Below, one piece after another: positions 1 to 6,473 of a DNA stretch of 32,609 nucleotides. The DNA lies in assembly GCA_009786085.1 (NCBI GenBank), contig WQTW01000005.1, positions 3,783 through 36,391 of the forward strand, given 5' to 3'. Under the pieces are notes generated by a model. It searched no databases and was not told the DNA's origin. It saw only the letters and a list, made by a program, of their open reading frames with translations. Position 1 is the first letter of the stretch. Each line of letters begins with the position of its first letter. The stretch is from Pseudomonadota bacterium. GTDB taxonomy: Bacteria > Pseudomonadota > Gammaproteobacteria > Burkholderiales > Casimicrobiaceae. The translations under genes were made by a program, and so were the position numbers.

Positions 1-940
1 GGGGTGGGGTGGGGGCATTCAACGCCCAGAACGGATAAAAATTAGACCACTGAAAAGGCGCTTTGATACATTCCGCTTCCAACATTCTGACAAAAGCGGT
101 GGCGTAGGGAATGATCGCCTCTTCTCTGTTACGACGCGGCAAGGCGATGGATTCGGCGAGTTGTCGCAAGGTAATAACGAAACGGCTGACGCAACCTTCC
201 CGATGGCGCGCGCCGAAAACAGCGAACAACGGACATTGCATCGTCGCGGCGAGAATGTAGGGGCTGATCGGAAAACAGGCGTCACGCCCCAAAAACGGAA
301 TTCGTGCTGTCGCCGCGCCGCCGCCCACCGGCACGCGATCGCCGGTAATCACCACAAAGCCTCCCGCTTCAATTCGTTGCGCCAACGCAACGGCGGTGTC
401 GATACCGATCTCGTCCACAGGAATCAGATCGACATCGTAGCCGGGATCGCGCTCTTTCAACAAACGATTGAAACGAACCGCGTTTTTCGTATGCGCGAGA
501 ACGGTCAAGCGCGCGCCGGTATAACGCTCCGACAGCTTGCGACACAGTTCGATGTTGCCGAAATGCGCCGAAACAAAAACCGCGCCGCGTTTTTGTTCCA
601 GCAACGACTGAACGCTTTCGGAACCATCAACACGGAACGGTATCGACAGATCGGCGGCGCCTGTCGCCATCAGCTTGTCGAGCAGAATTTCGGAATAGGC
701 CAGAAAGTGACGAAAGATGTTGCGGCGCGTCGGCAACGGCGTCGCGCCGCCGCTGAAAGTGTACAACTGTTGCAGGTAGTCGCGTGACGCTTCGCGGGCA
801 ATGCGCCGTCGCGCGTAAAACCACAGCAGGACGAAGAACAGCAAAAAGCGAAACGGCCAGCGCCCGCAAACGCGATAAACGTGCAGCAGAAAACGCATGC
901 CCGCCAGACCGCCCGCTTCCCGCACCGTCGCCCAATGCAT
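1..940 (-). CDS. LpxL/HtrB-like lysophospholipid acyltransferase of an aryl-polyene cluster (3' end outside window)
   Basis: This frame is open from an ATG at 940 to the left edge, so at least 313 codons are visible and the stop lies outside. The protein begins MHWATVREAGG and has a hydrophobic N-terminal segment around residues 29-42 (membrane anchor). The acyltransferase box HFGNIE is at about 126-131, the H(x)4E catalytic pair of the LpxL family. GDRVPV is near 200-205 and QWSNFYPFW near 297-305, which is where LpxL-type proteins end. The start overlaps the glycosyltransferase stop as ATGA, implying translational coupling. In APE clusters this enzyme is often fused to the glycosyltransferase; here the two are separate. 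It presumably transfers an acyl or aryl-polyene chain to a glycolipid at the inner membrane. The last visible codons enter a C-rich run resembling a repeat family found elsewhere, so the C-terminus may be repeat-extended. Confidence 0.85.
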   Translation of the reverse strand, partial: MHWATVREAGGLAGMRFLLHVYRVCGRWPFRFLLFFVLLWFYARRRIAREASRDYLQQLYTFSGGATPLPTRRNIFRHFLAYSEILLDKLMATGAADLSIPFRVDGSESVQSLLEQKRGAVFVSAHFGNIELCRKLSERYTGARLTVLAHTKNAVRFNRLLKERDPGYDVDLIPVDEIGIDTAVALAQRIEAGGFVVITGDRVPVGGGAATARIPFLGRDACFPISPYILAATMQCPLFAVFGARHREGCVSRFVITLRQLAESIALPRRNREEAIIPYATAFVRMLEAECIKAPFQWSNFYPFWALNAPTPP

Positions 941-1698
941 CAGCGTATCTCCGCAGAAGAAAAGTGGCGTGCGATCAGCGTCGGCAAACGCCGCAACATG
1001 CCGAAAAACAAACGCGCATGCATCCCGCTGATGCGCGCATTGTCGCGCCAGAGACGAAAGTGCGACACACCGCCCAACGGATAACGCACGGAAACCGGCA
1101 GATGGCGGATCGGCACACCCGCCCAGTCCAGCCGCACAAGAATTTCGGTGTCGAACTCCATCCGGCTTTGTGAGGGCATCGCATCGAGAACCGGCAGCGT
1201 AGCGGTGAGCGGATAAATACGCAGCCCGCACATTGAATCACGGATGCGAAACGACAAGGTGTTGATCCAGACCCAGACATGCGTGACGTAACGTCCCAAC
1301 AAACGTCCCTTCGGAACACTGGCGTCGTAATGCGGGACTCCGGCGATCACCGCTTGCGGCGTTTCACGCATCGCGTCGAGAAACGCAGGCAACGCCGCAG
1401 CATCGTGCTGGCCGTCGGCGTCCAGTTGCAAAGCGTGGCTGTAGCCTCTCGCGTGCGCTTCGCGCAAACCGGCGATGACTGCCGTGCCCTTGCCGCCGTT
1501 GATTGGCAACCGCAGCAATGTTGTCGACGCCTGTTCCGCCGCCAGCGCATCGAGTGCCGCCGCGCATTCGGCGTCGGAACCGTCGTCGATCAAAATCACC
1601 GGCAGCGCCAGCGCGTGCAAAGCGTGTACCACGGCGCCAACGGTGGCGGCGTGGTTATAGACCGGCACAATGGCAACCAGCGGCGCAACGGGTTTCAT
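940..1698 (-). CDS. Family 2 glycosyltransferase (DPM1-like), aryl-polyene cluster
   Basis: This 252-residue protein has the GT-A fold landmarks. They are IVPVYN near residues 9-14, DDGS near 38-41, and DADGQHD near 93-99, the DxD metal/nucleotide-sugar site. It lacks the C-terminal membrane segments of polyprenyl-phosphate glycosyltransferases, so it is probably cytosolic or peripheral. In aryl-polyene clusters such an enzyme, fused to or beside an LpxL-like acyltransferase, is proposed to build the glycolipid that anchors the polyene. The start at 1698 overlaps the stop of the upstream ligase gene as ATGA, and its own stop overlaps the downstream acyltransferase start. It is therefore inside a tightly coupled operon. 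The sugar donor cannot be told from sequence. Confidence 0.88.
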   Translation of the reverse strand: MKPVAPLVAIVPVYNHAATVGAVVHALHALALPVILIDDGSDAECAAALDALAAEQASTTLLRLPINGGKGTAVIAGLREAHARGYSHALQLDADGQHDAAALPAFLDAMRETPQAVIAGVPHYDASVPKGRLLGRYVTHVWVWINTLSFRIRDSMCGLRIYPLTATLPVLDAMPSQSRMEFDTEILVRLDWAGVPIRHLPVSVRYPLGGVSHFRLWRDNARISGMHARLFFGMLRRLPTLIARHFSSAEIR

Positions 1699-3419
1699 GC
1701 CTTGTCGTCCGGTGTGTGCGCCGGATGGGCAAACAACGCGCGTCCCTGCGAATGCACACCTTGCGCCGAGGCATAGACAAAGCGCACCTCTTTTTTCTCG
1801 GGAGAAAAACGAAGTGTCAGCGACACGTCGTCGTCAGGGCTCAGGATGCGCTGAAACCGGAGTTGGCGAAGACCGGAGAAGCGCCCCTCAATGAGAAAGT
1901 GCCGTTGCGCCAACCGTAACGCCCAATCGATTTGAGCGACACCGGGCAAAATCGGAAGTTCCGGAAAATGCCCATCGAACACTTGCGCACAATCGCGCAG
2001 CGCCAGCGTCAGCGTCGTTTCTTCCTCATTCGCGGTTTCGTGCGTCCGCCGCGCCGTGACCGTGAACGGCGGCAACGCCTGACGGTCGAACAAACGCACG
2101 ATGTCGGCAGTCGTGACTTTGCCCATCGCGTTGTAAGGCAACGACGACAAATAACGCCAGCGACGCGGCAACGCAATACGATCCAGCGATGCCGACAAAC
2201 GTTGTCGCATCCAGCGGTCGAAACGGGTTTTGCCGAGCGTTTGCAGTTGCGCACGACCGCTGTCGCTCAGCACCACCGCCGCGACGATTTCATCGCGCTC
2301 CCGGTACAGCGGCGCCGCGCGCGCCTCGGTCACTTCGGGCAGCGCCAACAGCGCCGTCTCAATCGCATCGAGCGCCACGCGGCTTCCTTCAATCTTGGCA
2401 ACGCGGTCGGCGCGACCCGTCAAACGCCAACCGTTGTCGCCGCGCACCGCCGTATCCTGCGTCTGGAACCAGTCATCGTCGGGCAGAAGCGGCGAGCGCA
2501 GCTTGAGGCAACCGCGTTCATCGAGCGCCAGCGTGACGCCCGGTTGTTCGCACCAGACACCGCCCGGCGCAAAGCGATACATCACACTGGCTGTTTCGGT
2601 GCTGCCGTAAATTTCAACGATGCGTGTCGCCAGTCGCGATTCGCACGCGGCGGCAACCTCGTCGTGCAACGGACTGCCGGCTGAAAACGTCGCCAGAAAA
2701 GTCGCCGACGATGAAAACGTTTCCAGTTGCGCCAAGCGTTTCAGCGTCGGCGGACTGCTGATCAGCACATGCGGGCCGACGCCCAGCCGCCCCAGTTCTT
2801 CCGGATAACGGAAGGGTTCGCTGATGATCGGATAGCCCGCCCACAACGGCCACATCAGCCGGAACGGCAATCCGAACATGTGCTGATGCGGCACAGAGCC
2901 GACGAAACAGGTGTCAGGCGGCAAAGCGTTGCCGAACTGTTGTTGCAACATGATCGCTTCACGGCACAACTGCGTCGGCGTTTTGAAAATGCGGTTGGGC
3001 GCGCCGCTGGAGCCGGACGTGAAAAGCACCAAACCGGGACGGTCGAACAGCGGAGCAGAATCAAGACGCACACCCACATCGCCTGCGCTGTCGCTCCAAT
3101 CCCGCAACACGCTGCTTTCGCAATGCCCCACCCAGGGAAGCGGAAGAAAGGCGCGCGTCGCCGGCAAATCTTCCGCCGCCAGCAATGCGGTTTGGCCGTT
3201 CTGCCAGCACGCGAGCAGCCAGACAATGAACGCATACGCATCGGCGTCGTGCAGCACAATCTCCGGCGCGTCGAGTGTTGCCAACGCCCGACGCGCGGCG
3301 ACGATATCCGCGCGAAACGCCGCATACGTTATCGGCGCGGTCTTTCGATAAAAAGCGATGCCGTTCGGCGACGCCGACAACAACGGCGGCGGCAACAACG
3401 CTTGTGATACATCACTCAT
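1695..3419 (-). CDS. Acyl-ACP synthetase (AMP-ligase) fused to a FabA/FabZ-type hotdog dehydratase
   Basis: The product has 574 residues in two parts. Residues 1-440 are an adenylate-forming enzyme: the ATP-binding loop TSGSSGAPNR is near 134-143, EIYGSTET lies mid-domain, LTGRADRVAKIEG marks the hinge, and NAMGKV near 430-435 carries the C-terminal catalytic lysine. Residues about 455-574 form a hotdog domain with HFPELPILPGV starting at about 484; that histidine matches the catalytic position of FabZ-type dehydratases. In APE pathways an acyl-ACP synthetase activates the aromatic starter (4-hydroxybenzoate or a cinnamate-type acid) onto ACP, and a dehydratase introduces double bonds. In the E. 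coli-type cluster these are separate neighbouring genes; here they form one chain. The gene overlaps the upstream COG4648 gene by 8 nt and the downstream glycosyltransferase by 4 nt. The substrate is inferred from context. Confidence 0.88.
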   Translation of the reverse strand: MSDVSQALLPPPLLSASPNGIAFYRKTAPITYAAFRADIVAARRALATLDAPEIVLHDADAYAFIVWLLACWQNGQTALLAAEDLPATRAFLPLPWVGHCESSVLRDWSDSAGDVGVRLDSAPLFDRPGLVLFTSGSSGAPNRIFKTPTQLCREAIMLQQQFGNALPPDTCFVGSVPHQHMFGLPFRLMWPLWAGYPIISEPFRYPEELGRLGVGPHVLISSPPTLKRLAQLETFSSSATFLATFSAGSPLHDEVAAACESRLATRIVEIYGSTETASVMYRFAPGGVWCEQPGVTLALDERGCLKLRSPLLPDDDWFQTQDTAVRGDNGWRLTGRADRVAKIEGSRVALDAIETALLALPEVTEARAAPLYRERDEIVAAVVLSDSGRAQLQTLGKTRFDRWMRQRLSASLDRIALPRRWRYLSSLPYNAMGKVTTADIVRLFDRQALPPFTVTARRTHETANEEETTLTLALRDCAQVFDGHFPELPILPGVAQIDWALRLAQRHFLIEGRFSGLRQLRFQRILSPDDDVSLTLRFSPEKKEVRFVYASAQGVHSQGRALFAHPAHTPDDKA

Positions 3420-3960
3420 GGGACACCGTTGGAGAAAGGCGACGCATCACGCGCCGACGGATCAACCATTCGCCGCCGAACATCACGCCCATCGCCACAT
3501 AGGCGATCAGGCCGTTATAAAACGTCCAGACAATCATGGATTGCGTCGTCGTCCACCAGGCGATGCCGCCGTTGACGACAAAGAACACGCACCAGGCGAG
3601 CGTCACTTTGCGTGTGTAGCGAACGCCTTCCGGCGGCAGGTCGGGATCGAGACGACGCGCCAATCGTTCGATCAGCGTTTGCGATTGAAAGAGGCTGATC
3701 GTGAACGCCAGCAGAAACACCGCGTTGACCAGCACCGGATAATAAAGCAGCGACACCGAAGAACGCAGCAACAACGCCGCCACCCCGAGCAGCGCCGCGC
3801 ACGGCCCCAGCCAGCCGAGCAAGCCGCCGATGCCGTGCCGCCGCCAGGCCAGCGGCAGCAGCAGAAAACCGCCCAGCCAGAACGGCCATTCCTGCCAATA
3901 ACACAGCCAGAAAAACAGCGGCAGGGCGATCCCGATCAGCGGAACGACGAACGTCGGCAT
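3412..3960 (-). CDS. COG4648-type integral membrane protein of the aryl-polyene operon
   Basis: I chose the ATG at 3960 (MPTFVVPLIG), which has GGAG 8 nt upstream; a TTG at 3966 is a less likely alternative. The product is about 182 residues and strongly hydrophobic. Segments near LIGIALPLFFWLCY, PFWLGGFLLLPLAW, LGPCAALLGVAALL, LLYYPVLVNAVFLLAF, CVFFVVNGGIAWW and GLIAYVAMGVMFG give about six membrane passes. Small membrane proteins annotated as COG4648 sit between the ACPs and the AMP-ligase in aryl-polyene clusters, which is exactly this position. The biochemical role of the family is not settled. The C-terminal ten or so codons overlap the start of the ligase gene, so translation is probably coupled. 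Confidence 0.8.
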   Translation of the reverse strand: MPTFVVPLIGIALPLFFWLCYWQEWPFWLGGFLLLPLAWRRHGIGGLLGWLGPCAALLGVAALLLRSSVSLLYYPVLVNAVFLLAFTISLFQSQTLIERLARRLDPDLPPEGVRYTRKVTLAWCVFFVVNGGIAWWTTTQSMIVWTFYNGLIAYVAMGVMFGGEWLIRRRVMRRLSPTVSHE

Positions 3961-3987
3961 CAGCAACGCTCCACCATGCGCCGACCG

Positions 3988-4248
3988 TCAGCTTTCTTGC
4001 AAATGCGCATGAACCGCATCCACCACATCGCCGACAGTGCGCACCTGCTTGAACACCTCGGGTGAGATCGGCCTGCCCGTCAACTGTTTCAGTTTGATCA
4101 GCAGATCGACCGCATCGATGCTGTCGATGTCGAGGTCTTGATACAGGAGCGCCTCCGGCGTTACGCGCTCCGCAGGAATTTCAAACTGCTCCTGCAAAAC
4201 ATTGCGCATCCAGCCGAGAATTTCTTCTTTGGACATTGTTGAAGGCAT
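3988..4248 (-). CDS. Acyl carrier protein (first of a tandem pair)
   Basis: This is an 86-residue acidic, helical protein with LDIDSIDAVDL. Serine 43 of the DSID motif is the expected 4'-phosphopantetheine attachment site. A second ATG at codon 5 (MSKEEILG) is an equally plausible start. In APE biosynthesis two dedicated ACPs carry the aryl starter and the growing polyene between ketosynthase, ketoreductase and dehydratase. The paralogous ACP gene lies 17 nt upstream in the same operon, and the two are clearly diverged from each other. A cytosolic carrier role is inferred from family and context. The COG4648 gene follows after a 27-nt gap. Confidence 0.9.
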   Translation of the reverse strand: MPSTMSKEEILGWMRNVLQEQFEIPAERVTPEALLYQDLDIDSIDAVDLLIKLKQLTGRPISPEVFKQVRTVGDVVDAVHAHLQES

Positions 4249-4265
4249 TTCATTTTCCCAAAATA

Positions 4266-4526
4266 TCAGCGGCTGCGATGCTCTGTGACAAACTCCGCAA
4301 GCCGACGAACCGACGCAAAGTGTTCCTTCGCCTCCTCCGCTTCCGCCGACAGCGTCAGGCCGTAGCGTTTGTGCAGCGCGACGCCAAGCTCCAGCGCGTC
4401 GATCGAATCGAGGCCAAGCCCTTCGCCGAACAACGGCGCGTCCGTGTCAATGTCGGCCACCGTGACATCTTCCAGATTCAGCGTTTCGATAATCAGTGTT
4501 TTAATTTCATCAATCAGGTCAGACAT
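4266..4526 (-). CDS. Acyl carrier protein (second of a tandem pair)
   Basis: This is an 86-residue acidic protein (MSDLIDEIKTLI) with GLGLDSIDALEL. Serine 41 is the predicted phosphopantetheine site. Its sequence differs clearly from the neighbouring ACP: it has an acidic stretch before the motif and SAEAEEAKEHFASV after it. This fits the rule that aryl-polyene clusters carry two specialised ACPs rather than a recent duplicate. The first 13 bases overlap the end of the upstream acyltransferase gene, so the two are probably translationally coupled. Confidence 0.9.
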   Translation of the reverse strand: MSDLIDEIKTLIIETLNLEDVTVADIDTDAPLFGEGLGLDSIDALELGVALHKRYGLTLSAEAEEAKEHFASVRRLAEFVTEHRSR

Positions 4527-5347
4527 TTCAACTCCCTGTTAAAAAAATCGGTAAGGTGTTCCGTCAATGCGCGCGACGCCAGCGTCGGCGAAGCGCCGCC
4601 CCAGCGCGCCGGATCCAGATCATCATACACGGTCAGCACAAAGTGCGAGCGTCGTTGTGGCGCCTGATACCAGGATTGTTGTTTGGTCAGCATCGGTTCG
4701 GTCACGGTGATCACGACCGGCGTCAGCGGCAACTGCCCGCGCACCGCGATGTTGGCCGCGCCGCGCTGCAACGGATTGACCTGCCGCTGAAGCAAGGCTT
4801 CTACGCGCGTGCGCGTGCCTTCCGGAAAAACAATCAGGTTGCTGCCGCGACGCACCGACGCGATGCAGTCGTCGATCAGTTGCGAGCCGTCCTGATTGCG
4901 GATGAACCCGCACAGCGCGACGGGGCCGAGCATGAATGGATTGCGCCAGGCAGACGCCTTGACCACGCAATCGGGTTGGCGCAACAGCGAAACCAGCATC
5001 ACCACGTCGATCAGTGACGGATGGTTGGCGACGACCAACAGACCGCGTCGCCGCAGTTTTTCACGACCGCGCACTTCATAACTGATGACGCCGACCCTGG
5101 TCATCAACTTGCAGAAAAGCCAAAAACTCAAGGTCACCACATCGCGCGCCAGTGTTTGGCGAAGCGCGCGCCGCCAGACCAGCAACCGCAACAACGGAAA
5201 GACCAGACAGAGCACCACCAGGCCACCGAAACCGAACACCGCAAAACAGAAGCCGGTCGCCACAATGCGCCAGCACCGCTCCGGCGAAAAACGCCGTCCG
5301 CCGTCAGCGTTCGCCGATGACGCCATCGACAGCAAGCGCTCAGGCAT
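4514..5347 (-). CDS. 1-acyl-glycerol-3-phosphate acyltransferase-like protein (LPLAT family)
   Basis: The 277-residue product has a hydrophobic segment near residues 29-55 (membrane anchor). It carries two diagnostic PlsC blocks: NHPSLID near 107-113 (the NHx4D catalytic motif) and FPEGTRT near 173-179 (acyl-acceptor binding). PlsC-like acyltransferases are regular members of aryl-polyene clusters, just upstream of the two ACP genes as here. They are proposed to move the finished acyl chain from ACP to a lipid at the cytoplasmic face. The gene overlaps its upstream ketosynthase-like neighbour by 8 nt and the downstream ACP gene by 13 nt. A housekeeping PlsC is less likely because of this embedding. 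Confidence 0.85.
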   Translation of the reverse strand: MPERLLSMASSANADGGRRFSPERCWRIVATGFCFAVFGFGGLVVLCLVFPLLRLLVWRRALRQTLARDVVTLSFWLFCKLMTRVGVISYEVRGREKLRRRGLLVVANHPSLIDVVMLVSLLRQPDCVVKASAWRNPFMLGPVALCGFIRNQDGSQLIDDCIASVRRGSNLIVFPEGTRTRVEALLQRQVNPLQRGAANIAVRGQLPLTPVVITVTEPMLTKQQSWYQAPQRRSHFVLTVYDDLDPARWGGASPTLASRALTEHLTDFFNRELKCLT

Positions 5348-6134
5348 GGCTGGTCTCCGGCGTCAGGCCTTGCAACGCCCCCTGCTGCATGGGCGCACGC
5401 AGCAACCGCCAGTCTGCCGCAGCGGTCAACGGCAACGTATGCTGCGATTCATCGAGGACAAAGCGCAACAAGGAGAGCAGCGAATCCGCAGGCAACGCCG
5501 ACGCTTCGCTTGCCTGCGCGGCTTCGTTGGGCGTTTCATTATAAGCGAGGCGGTAATCCTTGCCCGCGGTCATTTCGAGCGCGAAGGCAAAACACGTCGG
5601 CTCGTTATTGATGAACGAACCGAACAGCGCCGGCAACGACGCATCGCAAAACACCAGAATCACGGAAGACGCGCCATCGGCAAGCTGCGTCAGCGCCTCG
5701 GTCATTCCGGACAGCGCCAGCCGGTTTTCCGAGGCCAGCGCAACGACCGGCGCACGACTTTGCCGCGCGATCAGGAAAAGGCCGGGAACGGCATTGTGCA
5801 CCGACATGCTGAATTCCTGCGGCGAGACCCGCCCTTCCGCCGCCAGCGCCTGCTGAATCGCCAGCGAACGGCTGACCTCGCCGTGGCGACTGCAAAAAAC
5901 CATCGGTTGATCGGCATACGCCAGCGTCGGCGCATACAACACCTCCAGCGCGGCGCGCCCCAGCGCATGCGCCCGACGGCGCAACAGCGGCGGCATCGCC
6001 TTCACCGGCGCCGTTTCCTCGCCAGCGCCAAGCGGTTTTCCCTCGCGCGCCCAAGCCTGCCAATCCTCGGCATCCGTCATCGCGGGCGCCCAGGCGCTCC
6101 AGCGACGAAAAGAAAACTCCAGCAGCGCGGTCAT
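5340..6134 (-). CDS. Beta-ketoacyl synthase-like protein (ketoacyl-synt_2 type), probable first gene of the aryl-polyene operon
   Basis: The product has 264 residues, much shorter than a full ketosynthase (about 400). Its sequence (WSAWAPAMTDAEDWQAWA; ALGRAALEVL; CSRHGEVSRS; SMSVHNAVPGLF) matches the short ketosynthase-like proteins of aryl-polyene clusters, often called chain-length factor. No cysteine appears in the usual nucleophile context, so it is probably a non-catalytic partner of a full ketosynthase encoded elsewhere. It is the most upstream gene of the minus-strand operon: the next gene in that direction, mpl, lies across 339 bp of repeats. No good ribosome-binding site precedes the ATG. 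A TAGAAT-like -10 lies at 6164-6169 on the minus strand without a convincing -35. Confidence 0.78.
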   Translation of the reverse strand: MTALLEFSFRRWSAWAPAMTDAEDWQAWAREGKPLGAGEETAPVKAMPPLLRRRAHALGRAALEVLYAPTLAYADQPMVFCSRHGEVSRSLAIQQALAAEGRVSPQEFSMSVHNAVPGLFLIARQSRAPVVALASENRLALSGMTEALTQLADGASSVILVFCDASLPALFGSFINNEPTCFAFALEMTAGKDYRLAYNETPNEAAQASEASALPADSLLSLLRFVLDESQHTLPLTAAADWRLLRAPMQQGALQGLTPETSHA

Positions 6135-6473
6135 GGCAAGGTAAAAAGACTTATGTGTTTCGGATTCTAACCGATTCCTTTTCTCGCGGCATGCAAACGT
6201 CCCTTCCCCCCGTCATTCCCGCGAAAACGTGTGGCGCGTAGGTCGCCGGTGAGCGCAGCGAACCGCGACGGGTCGTTCTCACGCGAAGGCACGAAGCGGC
6301 GCAATCCACCGTGTAGCCCGGACAAGCGAAGCGCCGTCCGGGAATGACCTCACGCGGAGAATAATGGAGCGCGGGCGTCCCGCCCGCATCCCCCCACCCC
6401 AACCCTCCCCTTGAAGGGGAGGGCGTTTCGTTCCTTCGCGGCTTCGCGCCTTCGCATGAGGCAAAAATGCGGG
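6135..6473. repeat. Intergenic repeat mosaic 1 (between APE operon and mpl)
   Basis: I see no gene here. Modules in order are: a truncated dRS3-like CGTCATTCCCGCG (about 6211-6227); CTCACGCGAAGGC (about 6278-6301); a REP-like hairpin GTAGCCCGGACAAGCG...CGTCCGGGA (about 6311-6343); the palindrome GCGGGCGTCCCGCCCGC (about 6371-6387); CCCCACCCCAACCCTCCCC with TTGAAGGGGAGGG (about 6390-6423); and TTCCTTCGCGGCTTCGCGCC (about 6431-6460). All recur elsewhere in the window. The APE operon promoter should lie between about 6135 and 6210. Confidence 0.8.

Noticed and set aside
161-787. A 208-codon plus-strand open frame
   Set aside because: It is the antisense of the acyltransferase frame, with high GC keeping it open; there is no ribosome-binding site and no family-like motif.
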